Source of the DNA: JAJDXW01 sp965243335
GTDB taxonomy: Bacteria > Pseudomonadota > Gammaproteobacteria > HK1
Reading direction: 5' to 3'
NCBI GenBank assembly: GCA_965243335.1
Contig: OZ251545.1
Span: 2,356,001 to 2,420,000 of the forward strand
DNA: 64,000 nucleotides
Shown here one piece after another: positions 43,050 through 51,620 of the stretch. The number at the start of each line of letters is the position of its first letter. Within the stretch, counting starts at the first letter, position 1. The notes beneath the pieces were generated by a model that was not told the DNA's origin, made no database searches, and saw only the letters and a list, made by a program, of their open reading frames with translations. A program made the translations under genes and the position numbers.

Positions 43050-43541
43050 ATGGACCTGACCGGCGAATTCCAGATCCCCCTCCCCCGCGAGGAGGTCTTC
43101 GAGGCCCTCAACGACCCCGAGATCCTCGGCCGGTGCATTCCAGGCTGCCAGTCCATCGAGCGGGTGGGCGAGCACGAGTTCGACGCGGACGTGCTGGCCA
43201 AGGTCGGCCCCGTCAAGGCCCGCTTCAGGACCCGGATCGCGGTGTCCAACCTCAACCCCCCGGAGAGCTATACTCTCTCCGGCGAGGGGCGGGGCGGCGC
43301 CGCGGGATTCGCGTCCGGGAGCGCCGACGTGAGCCTGGAGGCGGCGGACGGCGGGACCGTGCTCCGATACTCGGCCCGGGTCCAGCCGGGCGGCAAGATC
43401 GCCCAGGTGGGGTCCCGGCTCATCGGGGGCACGGCCCGAAAGATCGGGACGGACTTCTTTTCCCGCTTCGTGGAAGCCGTCACGCCGGAGCCGCCCCCCG
43501 AAGAGGGCGAGGGCGCGCCCGGCGAGCAAGAGGAGGAGTAA
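43050..43541 (+). CDS. coxG: CoxG-type SRPBCC protein (carbon monoxide dehydrogenase subunit G)
   Basis: 163 residues; the ATG has GGAG nine bases upstream. CoxG/PF06240 fold: MDLTGEFQIPLPREEVFEAL, NDPEILGRCIPGCQSIERVG, FRTRIAVSNLNPPESYTLSG, and GGKIAQVGSRLIGGTARKIG near the end. The C-terminal acidic tail (EEGEGAPGEQEEE) is low complexity; many CoxG proteins instead end in a membrane-binding helix, and none is evident here. In Oligotropha CoxG recruits CO dehydrogenase to the membrane. It is the first gene of a plus-strand operon with coxS, coxL and coxM. Confidence 0.92.
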   Translation: MDLTGEFQIPLPREEVFEALNDPEILGRCIPGCQSIERVGEHEFDADVLAKVGPVKARFRTRIAVSNLNPPESYTLSGEGRGGAAGFASGSADVSLEAADGGTVLRYSARVQPGGKIAQVGSRLIGGTARKIGTDFFSRFVEAVTPEPPPEEGEGAPGEQEEE

Positions 43542-43546
43542 GGCGT

Positions 43547-44023
43547 ATGCCGGTGAATGTCTCCATGAACGTGAACGGGAGCGCGGTCGCTCAAGAGGTC
43601 GAAGACCGCACCCTCCTGGTGGAACTGCTGCGGGAGAACCTGCGGCTGACCGGAACCCACGTCGGCTGCGACACCAGCCAGTGCGGGGCCTGCGTGGTGC
43701 ACGTGAACGGGCGCTCCGTCAAGGCCTGCACGATGCTCGCGATCCAGGCGGACGGGGCCGACGTCACCACCATCGAAGGGCTGGCCGAAGGCGGCGAGCT
43801 CCACCCGATGCAGGAGGCGTTCCGTGAGAACCACGGGCTGCAATGCGGCTTCTGCACGCCCGGAATGGTCATGAGCGCGCTCGACCTGGTGGCCCGCAAC
43901 CCCGATCCGACGGGCGACGAGGTCCGCGAGTGGCTGGAAGGAAACCTTTGTCGCTGCACCGGTTATCACAACATCGTGAAATCGATCCTCGCCGGGGCCA
44001 GCGCGATGCGGGGAGGTAGCTGA
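43547..44023 (+). CDS. coxS: Molybdenum hydroxylase small subunit (2Fe-2S), CoxS-like
   Basis: 158 residues. N-terminal plant-type 2Fe-2S domain with GCDTSQCGACVVHVNG and ACTMLA, then the helical 2Fe-2S domain with HGLQCGFCTPGMVMSA and GNLCRCTGYHNIV. All eight cluster Cys are present. Electrons pass from the molybdenum site through these clusters to FAD in CoxM. It begins five bases after the coxG stop, with AGGAGGAG inside the end of coxG as ribosome site, and runs directly into coxL. Confidence 0.96.
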   Translation: MPVNVSMNVNGSAVAQEVEDRTLLVELLRENLRLTGTHVGCDTSQCGACVVHVNGRSVKACTMLAIQADGADVTTIEGLAEGGELHPMQEAFRENHGLQCGFCTPGMVMSALDLVARNPDPTGDEVREWLEGNLCRCTGYHNIVKSILAGASAMRGGS

Positions 44024-44024
44024 G

Positions 44025-46379
44025 ATGGCCGAGATGGCAGGCAACGGAATCGGGGCCTCCGTGCTCCGCACCGAGGACCACCGGTTTCTCACCGGAACCG
44101 GGGACTACACCGACGACGCGAACCTCCCCCGCCAGGCCTACGCCGCCTTCGTGCGGTCGACCCATCCCCACGCCGCGTTCACCTTGGACACTTCGGCGGC
44201 CGCGGCGGCGCCGGGGGTGGTGGCGGTCCTGACGGGGGCGGACCTCGCGGCGGACTCGCTCGGCGGCCTCATCTGCGGCTGGCAGGTCACCGGCAAGGAC
44301 GGGGAGGCGCACAAGGCGCCGCCCCATCCCGTCCTCGCCGCGGACACGGTGCGGCACGTGGGCGATGCGATGGCGGTGGTGGTCGCGGAGAGCGCGCGGG
44401 CGGCGCGCGACGCGGCGGAGCGAGTGGAGGTGAGCTACTCGCCCCTCCCCGCGGTGGCGTCCATGCCGGACGCGCTCGCGGACGGCGCGCCGCAGATCCA
44501 CGCCGACGCCCCCGGCAACCTCTGCTACGACTGGGAGATCGGCGACCGCGCGGCGACGGACGACGCCTTCGCCCGCGCCCACCACGTGGCCCGGCTCGAC
44601 CTCGTGAACAACCGGCTCATCCCGAACGCGATGGAGCCGCGGGCCGCGATCGGGGACTACAACCCCGCGACCGGGGACTACACCCTGCGCCTCACCAGCC
44701 AGAACCCGCACATCCACCGCCTGGTGCTCGCCGCCTTCATCCAGATCGCGCCCGAGCACAAGCTGCACGTCATCGCCCCCGACGTGGGCGGCGGGTTTGG
44801 TTCCAAGATCTTCATCTACCAGGAGGAGACGGCGGTGCTGTGGGCGGCGGGCAAGGTCGGCCGCCCGGTCAAGTGGACCGCCGACCGCTCCGAATCCTTC
44901 GTCGCCGACGCGCACGGGCGCGACCACGAGACCCACGTGGAGCTCGCGCTCGACGCTGAGGGCCGGTTCCTCGGCCTCCGGGTCTCGACCCTAGCCAACA
45001 TGGGGGCCTACCTCTCCACGTTCGCGAGCTGCGTGCCCTCCTGGCTCTACGGCACCCTGCTCCAGGGCCAGTACACCACCGAGGCCATCTACTGCGAGGT
45101 CAAGGCGGTGTTCACCAACACGACCCCGGTGGACGCGCTCCGGGGCGCGGGCCGCCCGGAGGCGACCTACGTGGTGGAGCGGATCGTCGATCAGGCGGCC
45201 CGCGAGATGGGCATCGACCCGGCGGAGCTCCGGCGCCGCAACTTCATCCCGAGCGACGCCTTCCCCTACCCCACCCAAGTGGCCCTGGAGTACGACTCGG
45301 GGAACTACCGTCTTGCGCTCGACCGGGCGCTCGACCTCGCGGAGTACGCGGGCTTCGGCGCCCGCCGCGAGGAAGCGAAGTCGCGCGGCAAGCTCCGGGG
45401 GATCGGCTTGAGCGCGTACATCGAGGCGTGCGGCATCGCCCCCTCCCAGGTGGTGGGCTCGCTCGGGGCGGGGGTGGGCCTCTGGGAGTCGGGGGGCATC
45501 CGCTTCAACCCGACGGGGAACGTGCTCGTCTACACCGGGTCGCACAGCCACGGCCAAGGGCACGAGACCACGTTCGCGCAGCTCGTCTCCGACTATCTCG
45601 GGGTCCCCTTCGAGAACGTGGAGGTGGTGCACGGCGACACGGAGAAGACCCCGTTCGGCATGGGCACGTACGGATCGCGCTCGCTCGCGGTGGGCGGATC
45701 GGCCCTCGTGAAGGCGATGGACAAGGTCATCGCCAAGGGACGGAAGATCGCGGCCTTCTCGCTCGAAGCCTCGGAGGAGGACATCGAGTTCTCGGGCGGC
45801 AACTTCACGGTGGCGGGGACGGACAAGAGCATGAACATCGCGGAGGTCGCGTTCTCCGCCTACGTCCCCCACAACTACCCGCTCGACGAGCTGGAGCCGG
45901 GCCTCGAGGAGACGGGGTTCTACGACCCCGCGAACTTCACCTTCCCCGCCGGCACGCACGTGTGCGAGGTGGAGGTGGACCCGGAGACCGGCGCGACCGG
46001 GATCGTGAACTGGGTGGCCGTGGACGACTTCGGCAACGTCGTCAACCCGATGATCGTGGAGGGCCAGGTGCATGGCGGGGTCGCCCACGGGGTCGGCCAG
46101 GCCCTGCTCGAAGGCTGCGCCTACGACGGGGACGGGCAGCTCCTCACCGGATCCTTCATGGACTACACCATGCCGCGGGCGGACGACCTCCCGGACATGA
46201 AGGTCGAGACCACGTGCACCCCGTGCCCCCACAACCCGCTCGGGGTCAAGGGCTGCGGCGAGGCGGGGGCGATCGCGGCCCCGGCGGCGGTCATGAACGC
46301 GGTCATCGACGCCATCGACTCGAGCGCCATCGACATGCCCGCGACGCCGCAGGCGGTCTGGCGGGCGCTGCGCGGCTAG
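44025..46379 (+). CDS. coxL: Molybdenum hydroxylase large subunit, CoxL-like form II (putative CO/aldehyde dehydrogenase)
   Basis: 784 residues, xanthine oxidase family: RFLTGTGDYTDDANLPRQAY at the start, PDVGGGFGSKIFIYQEE for the first cofactor contact, GSHSHGQGHETTFAQLVSD for the second, and GVKGCGEAGAIAAPAAV with the catalytic Glu. The loop near residue 370 reads ALRGAGRPEA. True form I CO dehydrogenase has the Cys-containing AYxCSFR loop, so this is the form II type (AYRGAGR-like), whose physiological substrate is debated: CO for some, aldehydes or other N-heterocycles for others. Electrons leave through CoxS and CoxM. Starts two bases after the coxS stop. Confidence 0.95.
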   Translation: MAEMAGNGIGASVLRTEDHRFLTGTGDYTDDANLPRQAYAAFVRSTHPHAAFTLDTSAAAAAPGVVAVLTGADLAADSLGGLICGWQVTGKDGEAHKAPPHPVLAADTVRHVGDAMAVVVAESARAARDAAERVEVSYSPLPAVASMPDALADGAPQIHADAPGNLCYDWEIGDRAATDDAFARAHHVARLDLVNNRLIPNAMEPRAAIGDYNPATGDYTLRLTSQNPHIHRLVLAAFIQIAPEHKLHVIAPDVGGGFGSKIFIYQEETAVLWAAGKVGRPVKWTADRSESFVADAHGRDHETHVELALDAEGRFLGLRVSTLANMGAYLSTFASCVPSWLYGTLLQGQYTTEAIYCEVKAVFTNTTPVDALRGAGRPEATYVVERIVDQAAREMGIDPAELRRRNFIPSDAFPYPTQVALEYDSGNYRLALDRALDLAEYAGFGARREEAKSRGKLRGIGLSAYIEACGIAPSQVVGSLGAGVGLWESGGIRFNPTGNVLVYTGSHSHGQGHETTFAQLVSDYLGVPFENVEVVHGDTEKTPFGMGTYGSRSLAVGGSALVKAMDKVIAKGRKIAAFSLEASEEDIEFSGGNFTVAGTDKSMNIAEVAFSAYVPHNYPLDELEPGLEETGFYDPANFTFPAGTHVCEVEVDPETGATGIVNWVAVDDFGNVVNPMIVEGQVHGGVAHGVGQALLEGCAYDGDGQLLTGSFMDYTMPRADDLPDMKVETTCTPCPHNPLGVKGCGEAGAIAAPAAVMNAVIDAIDSSAIDMPATPQAVWRALRG

Positions 46380-46490
46380 GTTCCTGATTACGGTCCGGTC
46401 AGGTCCTGTAGATCCGACAGGTCCGGCCGTCCGGCAGGTCGAGCCCGGGATCCTCTCTCCGAGTCGATCCGGGCCAAGAGGAGCGAGAAC

Positions 46491-47294
46491 ATGTACGAGT
46501 TCAACTACCACCGCCCCTGCACGCTCGAAGCGGCGGCCGCGGCGCTCGCGGCGGCGGAGGACGGCCAGGTGCTGGCCGGCGGCCAGACCCTCATCCCGAC
46601 CCTGAAGCAGCGGCTCGCGAGCCCGTCGGACCTCATCGACCTCGGCGGGGTGGCGGAGCTCGACGGGGTACGGCGGGAACGCGGCGATATCGTGGTCGGG
46701 GCGATGACCAGACACGCGGAGGTCGCGTCCTCGTCCGAGGTGAAGGAGGCGATCCCCGCGCTCGCATCGCTCGTGGACGGCATCGGAGACCCCCAGGTCC
46801 GCAACTGCGGGACCATCGGGGGCTCGATCGCGAACGCGGACCCGGCCGCGGACTACCCGGCCGCGTTGGTCGGGCTCGGAGCCGAGATTCTGACCGACCG
46901 CCGGATGATCGCGGAGGACTACTTCTTCACCGGCCTGTTCGAGACCACCTTGGAGGACGACGAAATCATCGTCTCGGTGCGCTTCCAGATCCCGCGCCGG
47001 GCCGCGTACGTGAAGTTCCCGAACCCCGCTTCGCGCTACGCCATCGTGGGGGTGATGGTGTCGGAGACCGCGGGCGGCGTCGTCCGGGTGGCGGTCACCG
47101 GGGCGGGCGACCGGGTGTTCCGGGTAGACGCGATGGAGACCGCCCTCACCGGCAACTTCCGCGTCGAGGCCATCCAGGGCATCTCGGTCCCGTCGGACGG
47201 CCTCAACGAGGACATCCACGCAAGCGCCGAGTACCGCGCCCACCTGGTCGGGGTCATGGCGAGGCGCGCGGTGGCTGCGGCGGCCGGGGCCTGA
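46491..47294 (+). CDS. coxM: Molybdenum hydroxylase medium subunit (FAD), CoxM-like
   Basis: 267 residues, FAD_binding_5 plus CO_deh_flav_C. LAGGQTLIPTLKQRLA and TIGGSIANADPAADYP are the two FAD-binding signatures. GIGDPQVRNCG precedes the second. C-terminal half follows (RVAVTGAGDRVFRVDAMETA). It accepts electrons from CoxS and delivers them to a quinone or another acceptor. It lies 110 bases after coxL; that gap contains a small GC-rich hairpin (GGTCCGGTCAGG/ccgacaggtccggcc area). The order G-S-L-M differs from the classical M-S-L. Confidence 0.94.
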   Translation: MYEFNYHRPCTLEAAAAALAAAEDGQVLAGGQTLIPTLKQRLASPSDLIDLGGVAELDGVRRERGDIVVGAMTRHAEVASSSEVKEAIPALASLVDGIGDPQVRNCGTIGGSIANADPAADYPAALVGLGAEILTDRRMIAEDYFFTGLFETTLEDDEIIVSVRFQIPRRAAYVKFPNPASRYAIVGVMVSETAGGVVRVAVTGAGDRVFRVDAMETALTGNFRVEAIQGISVPSDGLNEDIHASAEYRAHLVGVMARRAVAAAAGA

Positions 47295-47376
47295 ATCCGG
47301 CCTGAAGCCCCGGCGGCGGCGCGTCCCGGTCACCCTCCCCGGCCGCACCGCCGCTCGCCCCGAAGGAGAAAGCAAT

Positions 47377-48336
47377 ATGTGGCTGGATGACCTGAACGAT
47401 CTGGTCGGCACACTGAACGAGCGTATCGAGCAGCATCGGGATGTATTGAGCAAAAACGAAACCGCGACCCGCTACGCGCTGATCGATCCCTTGCTAACCG
47501 CCCTCGGCTGGGACTTGCAGGATCCGGGACAGGTGCAGACCGAATACAATACCGGGGTTGGTCGCGCCGACTACGCAATGCTCGTCGGCGGGAATGCCTC
47601 CCGACCCCGGCTCGTCATCGAGGCGAAGAAGCTGGACCGGGCGATAAGCGACGGGCTCGACCAGTCGATCACCTACTGCGTCGGCAGGGGCATTCCGTAC
47701 TTCGTCGTGACGAACGGGAAGGACTGGGCAGCTTACGAGACCCACAGACCGGTCCCGACCCCGGACAAGCAAATAGTCGATTTCAGCCTCACGGACCCGG
47801 CCCAGACCACCGTAATGAAGATGCTCTGGATCTGGCGTGGGAACTTCGAGTCGGGGTCTCCGATAACGCCGGTGGTCCCTGACAGGCCGGAACCGTCGCG
47901 GAGAGCTGCCCTCGATCCGCAGCCGACAGCCCCGGTACCGCCGTCAGGTGTGCAGCGGCCCGATCAGGGTGTTCCACTTGACCAGATCAACCCGGGCAAA
48001 GGTGAATCTCCACCTGCTGCCGTGCTCTTTCCGGACGGAACGGAGAAAAAACTCGCCAATTGGTACGAAATTCAGATTTCGGTTGTCGAATGGCTAGTCG
48101 GGATCGGCCGTCTGAAGGACGCCGATTGCCCCATCAAAGGTCTTGGAGGCAGGCAAATTTTGGTGTCTACCCATCCGACCAAGCATAATGGCAGCGAATT
48201 CGATAGACCGAAACAGGTCGGTAGTGTATGGCTGGATACGAACAAGTCCACGATTGATTCACTAAAGGCAGCAAAAACGATCCTGATAGCTCGAAATATC
48301 GATCCTTCCAGCGTCCAGGTTGTGATGGGCGCCTGA
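47377..48336 (+). CDS. PD-(D/E)xK nuclease-like protein (type I restriction HsdR N-terminal domain, PF13588-like)
   Basis: 319 residues; GAAGGAGAAAG upstream. The N-terminal 130 residues match the stand-alone HSDR_N domain: NETATRYALIDPLLTALGWD, then RADYAML with D65 and RLVIEAKKLDRAISDGLDQS with E82-x-K84, the nuclease site, followed by YFVVTNGKDWAAYET. A Pro-rich linker (170-215) leads to a second domain, about 100 residues (LANWYEIQISVVEWLVGIGR, LGGRQILVSTHPT), with a winged-helix feel that I cannot name. Such proteins occur in defence islands, often without partners. Lower GC than the cox genes before it; no RM methylase nearby. Confidence 0.82.
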   Translation: MWLDDLNDLVGTLNERIEQHRDVLSKNETATRYALIDPLLTALGWDLQDPGQVQTEYNTGVGRADYAMLVGGNASRPRLVIEAKKLDRAISDGLDQSITYCVGRGIPYFVVTNGKDWAAYETHRPVPTPDKQIVDFSLTDPAQTTVMKMLWIWRGNFESGSPITPVVPDRPEPSRRAALDPQPTAPVPPSGVQRPDQGVPLDQINPGKGESPPAAVLFPDGTEKKLANWYEIQISVVEWLVGIGRLKDADCPIKGLGGRQILVSTHPTKHNGSEFDRPKQVGSVWLDTNKSTIDSLKAAKTILIARNIDPSSVQVVMGA

Positions 48337-48555
48337 GCGCCCTCCACCGGAAGTTTGCCTCTTCCAGCCCACCCGTGGCCCCTCGCTCCCCCCGCGCCGG
48401 AACGCTACGACCACTTTCTCCCCGGCCCGTCGTCGGCTTCCTTGCAACCACGGTCGAAGGTGGTACGAAGCCGATGGTGAGAACCTCACCCCGAGCATCG
48501 GTGAAGGGGCGCCGACCGATGGGATGGGGAGGTCGCCCCTCGACCCGATCAGTCA

Positions 48556-49263
48556 TCAACCGGACTCCGGGACTTCGTTGATGCGCGGGTAGGCGACCTT
48601 TCCCCAGACGGCGGAGTCGGGGTTCCTTTCGATGTCGGCCCGCATGATCTCCAAAATCCTCGGCACGAGGGCGGCCATGATGCGGCTGCCGTCCTTTACT
48701 TGCTCCTGGCCCCATCCTGACGCAAACGTGGCGCCGCCGCGGAATATCTGGTTCCGTAACACGTAGAGCCGCTTGAAGACCGCCACGAGGACACCGTGGT
48801 CGTCGGAATTCGCCAGCTTATCGCGGGCGCTTTTCCTTTCTTCATCGAAACGTTCACGCCAGTCCCTGAATTTCCAGGGATCTCGCACGCAGTCCCAGAA
48901 CGGACCAAATACGTACCGGTTGTCCAGAAGAACGCGGATAGGGCCGGAATACGTATCCCACAGAATGGTCTTGATGGCGTTTTCGTGATCCTGCCGCAGG
49001 ACTTCCTTCAAGAAACTACCAAACCGATCCGACTCGCTGGGGTTGCCATCATCGATCAGCTCACGGCCATAAGCGTAATTGAATACGATCCAGAGAAAGA
49101 TGAATCGCTCGCAATCGAGCACGATCCCTTCTTCACGGGTCCTGGCGCTTTCTCGCCCGGATGCGGCCCTTTCGCTTCGTTCGAGCCAGCTATCGGCTCG
49201 TCACATCCGATCCTCGTTATGCCTGCCTTGAGGCAGCTCCTCGCTGGTTCTGTACACAGCCAT
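48556..49263 (-). pseudogene. HEPN-like (Apea-type) gene interrupted by a nonsense codon
   Basis: The frame from the ATG at 49263 (GGAGGAG upstream) reads MAVYRTSEELPQGRHNEDRM, meets TGA at 49203-49201, and continues RADSWLERSERAAS... to 48556. The distal part has FIFLWIVFNYAYGREL and KRLYVLRNQIFRGGATF, typical of Apea-like HEPN proteins (lY.lRN.xxHG) though His is missing in this copy. The stop context ATG-TGA-CGA next to RAD makes a CGA to TGA transition (Arg to stop) the simplest explanation. A truncated product could start at a GTG (49122). Likely a decayed defence or toxin gene. Confidence 0.7.
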
Positions 49264-49474
49264 CTCCTCCGATCACTGGGTCTCTCTGCTGGAGAGAGAG
49301 TAGCTACACGTCGCCCACGATCATCCGCCGCGTGGCGGCGCCCACCCACGAACGCGGGACGGCCACGGACGGCGGCACCCGCATCCTCCACTTGCAGGAG
49401 CACGGCGTGCGACCCGACGATCGGAGCCTTGAGAAAATCCGCACGAAGGCCGGGCGGCCCAAGGGTTGATGGAA

Positions 49475-49493
49475 TGTTGCATACCGTGCAACA
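49475..49493. promoter_or_regulatory. Operator-like palindrome upstream of the HigA-type gene
   Basis: TGTTGCA and TGCAACA are perfect seven-base arms around TACCG, 12 bases before the likely start of the antitoxin. HigA-type proteins bind such palindromes to repress themselves. Confidence 0.6.
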
Positions 49494-49504
49494 CTGCGCC
49501 GCCC

Positions 49505-49783
49505 ATGCGCAACCCGATGCATCCCGGCGAAATGATCCGCGACATGCTGGAGGCGCGAGCGGCCGACGCCGCGTTGCCGCCGCCTCCTTCGATCACCGAG
49601 ATGGCGAGGCAGCTCGGGGTTGCACGCACCACGCTGTCACGCCTGCTGCACGGACGGATCGGCCTTTCTCCGGAAATGGCCCTGGCCCTGGAGCGCATCG
49701 GCTGGAACGAAGCCGACCACTGGATGCGACTGCAGGCGGCCTACGACCTCGCCCAGGCACGGCTCAGAGCTTCCGCGGCGTAG
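49505..49783 (+). CDS. higA: HigA-family antitoxin (XRE helix-turn-helix)
   Basis: 92 residues. NPMHPGEMIRDMLEARAADA is the HigA start motif (HPGexl), and SITEMARQLGVARTTLSRLL is the DNA-recognition helix-turn-helix, with GLSPEMALALERIGWNEADH the following helices. No HigB toxin frame was found upstream or downstream, so it is an orphan antitoxin or its partner has been lost. No good ribosome site; a start at 49517 is possible. The palindrome at 49475-49493 probably autoregulates it. Only 20 bases separate it from the MoxR gene. Confidence 0.8.
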   Translation: MRNPMHPGEMIRDMLEARAADAALPPPPSITEMARQLGVARTTLSRLLHGRIGLSPEMALALERIGWNEADHWMRLQAAYDLAQARLRASAA

Positions 49784-49803
49784 CAGTGGCGACGGACCTC
49801 TCG

Positions 49804-50760
49804 ATGAAGCTTCCCGCCAGCGTTGACGAGACGATCTTCCGGCTCTCCGAGGGCGACTACATCGCGGAGCGGAGCCTCGCGACCGCGGTGTTCCTCACCC
49901 TGCGGATGCAGCGCCCGCTGTTCCTGGAGGGCGAGGCCGGGGTCGGCAAGACCGAGATCGCGCGGGTGCTCGCCCGCGTGCTCGGGCGGCGGCTCGTCCG
50001 CCTGCAATGCTATGAAGGGCTCGACGTCGCCTCCGCCGTCTACGAATGGAACTACCCGCGGCAGATGATCCAGATCCGGCTGGCCGAGATGGCCGGGGCG
50101 GGCGGGGACGGAAGCGGGGGCGGCGGCCGGAGCGTGGGCGTGTCGATCGAGTCCGTCGAAGAAGACGTCTTCTCGCGACGCTTCCTCATCGAACGCCCGC
50201 TCCTTGCGGCCCTCCGCTCCGACGGGGCGGGGGCCCCGGTGCTGCTCATCGACGAGCTGGACCGGGCGGACGAACCGTTCGAGGCGTACCTGCTGGAGGT
50301 GCTGGCGGACTTCCAGATCACGATCCCGGAGATCGGCACGATCGCCGCGGACGAGCCGCCCATCGTCGTCATCACCTCCAACCGCACGCGCGAGATCCAC
50401 GACGCGCTGAAGCGCCGCTGCTACTACCACTGGGTGGACTACCCGGACGCGGAACGCGAGCTGCGGATCCTCCAGGTGCGGGCGCCCGGCACGCCGGAGG
50501 CATTGAGCCGGGAGGTGGTCGCCTTCGTGCAGAGCCTGCGCGCCGCCGACCTCTTCAAGGCGCCGGGAGTCGCCGAGACCATCGACTGGGCACAGGCGCT
50601 CGCGCAGCTCGACGTGCTCGCCCTGTCGCCGGAGGTGGTGAACGACACCCTGGGCGCCCTCCTCAAGTACCAGGACGACATCGCGCGGATCCGGGGCAGC
50701 GAAGCCGCCCGGATCATCGAGGAGATCAAGCGCGAGCTTCAGGCATCGGAGGCCAGGTGA
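49804..50760 (+). CDS. MoxR-type AAA ATPase (CoxD-like)
   Basis: 318 residues; start ATG at 49804 rather than a GTG at 49786. Walker A LFLEGEAGVGKTEIARVLAR, Walker B PVLLIDELDRADEPFE, sensor (PPIVVITSNRTREIHDALKR) and the second arginine finger. MoxR ATPases with adjacent VWA proteins assist maturation of metalloenzymes. In Oligotropha CoxD with CoxE inserts the sulfur-copper site into CO dehydrogenase. The intact VWA partner here lies 4.2 kb downstream, and a broken copy of it begins about 860 bases downstream. Composition is host-like. Confidence 0.9.
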   Translation: MKLPASVDETIFRLSEGDYIAERSLATAVFLTLRMQRPLFLEGEAGVGKTEIARVLARVLGRRLVRLQCYEGLDVASAVYEWNYPRQMIQIRLAEMAGAGGDGSGGGGRSVGVSIESVEEDVFSRRFLIERPLLAALRSDGAGAPVLLIDELDRADEPFEAYLLEVLADFQITIPEIGTIAADEPPIVVITSNRTREIHDALKRRCYYHWVDYPDAERELRILQVRAPGTPEALSREVVAFVQSLRAADLFKAPGVAETIDWAQALAQLDVLALSPEVVNDTLGALLKYQDDIARIRGSEAARIIEEIKRELQASEAR

Positions 50761-50933
50761 GTCTTCACGCGGCTTCGCGCCGATCGGGCGGCGGCGCCCG
50801 CCCGCGCCAAGCTGCGGCCCTCGGCTTGCAACGGCGCCGGCGCCTCGGAAGGACCGTCAGGAGCCTTGCGCCCAGGCCGGCTCGTGTTCCCTCGACCGTC
50901 CTGCCGCGTCCGCGATTCTGTCCGTCCCGCCAG

Positions 50934-51320
50934 CTACCAGAGCACCGGTACGGGATAGTCGGCCAGGATACGGTCCCGGCTGATGAGGGTCATGTCTTCG
51001 CACATCGCCTGTGCAACGAGCAGGCGGTCGAACGGGTCCCGGTGGCGCCAAGGCAGCACCGCGACCTGTCGACAGTGAACAGCCTCGACGGTCAGCCAGC
51101 GGGCTCCGATATGGACCCGACCCGCTTCGACCCTCGCGAACCAGTCAGGGGCCAGCTCGAGGCGTCCAAGGCTCAGCTTGATGGCGATCTCCCACAGGCT
51201 CGCCGTGCTGACCGAGACGGCATTGCCCCCGTCGAGCAGGGCGTCGCGCGCGGCGGCGTTCAGCTTCCCGGGAGAGTCGATCGCCCAGAGGAGGACATGC
51301 GTATCGGCGAGCAGGAGCAC
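50934..51320 (-). CDS. vapC: VapC-type PIN-domain toxin
   Basis: 128 residues from a GTG at 51320, two bases past the antitoxin stop. LLLADTHVLLWAIDSPGKLN has the first Asp; VSTASLWEIAIKLSLGRLEL the Glu; LPWRHRDPFDRLLVAQAMCED the Asp pair; and LISRDRILADYPVPVLW the C-terminal Asp. A full PIN active site. VapC toxins cleave RNA, often initiator tRNA. The frame could start at a TTG (51338), but LLLADTHVLLW alignment to the family favours 51320. Co-transcribed after the antitoxin. Confidence 0.93.
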   Translation of the reverse strand: MLLLADTHVLLWAIDSPGKLNAAARDALLDGGNAVSVSTASLWEIAIKLSLGRLELAPDWFARVEAGRVHIGARWLTVEAVHCRQVAVLPWRHRDPFDRLLVAQAMCEDMTLISRDRILADYPVPVLW

Positions 51321-51321
51321 G

Positions 51322-51549
51322 TCAAACGTAGTCCGCAAAGTCTTCCAGCGGCGCGTCGAAGTCGTCGTCCATCCGCACGATGAGTCCCCGCTCCGTGCCG
51401 AGGCGGCGTGGCTCGCGCGCCTCCGGCAGGACTTCCAGCCGCACGAGAGGGCGGTTCCCCTTTGCGATCACGACCTCCTCTCCTTCGAGGGCTTCCCGGA
51501 TGAGGCGGGAGAGGTGGGTCTTGGCTTCATGGACGTTGACTTGGCGCAT
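51322..51549 (-). CDS. vapB: Phd/YefM- or VapB-type antitoxin
   Basis: 75 residues. MRQVNVHEAKTHLSRLIREA, then LEGEEVVIAKGNRPLVRLEV, is the Phd/YefM DNA-binding fold; ADYV ends the C-terminal toxin-binding peptide (DDDFDAPLEDFADYV). It starts the vapBC operon and probably autoregulates from the direct repeats 28 bases upstream. Confidence 0.93.
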   Translation of the reverse strand: MRQVNVHEAKTHLSRLIREALEGEEVVIAKGNRPLVRLEVLPEAREPRRLGTERGLIVRMDDDFDAPLEDFADYV

Positions 51550-51576
51550 ACGAAAGTCCCTGCCGATGCCGATGTT

Positions 51577-51595
51577 GACTAATGTACTCGACTAA
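51577..51595 (-). promoter_or_regulatory. Direct repeats upstream of vapB
   Basis: GACTAA at 51577-51582 and 51590-51595 (13-base period), just upstream of the vapB start. Candidate operator half-sites; no clear -35/-10 pair. Confidence 0.35.
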
Positions 51596-51620
51596 ACTGC
51601 GCGTCCTCAACCAACCACGG

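Noticed and set aside
49201..49203. Second selenocysteine candidate (TGA in the HEPN-like gene)
   Set aside because: No redox motif around it, and neighbours show ordinary TGA stops. A nonsense mutation is simpler.
49333..49470. A possible HigB toxin upstream of the HigA-type gene
   Set aside because: Neither strand shows RelE/HigB motifs (no HxLKG or final DYH). The antitoxin is treated as an orphan.
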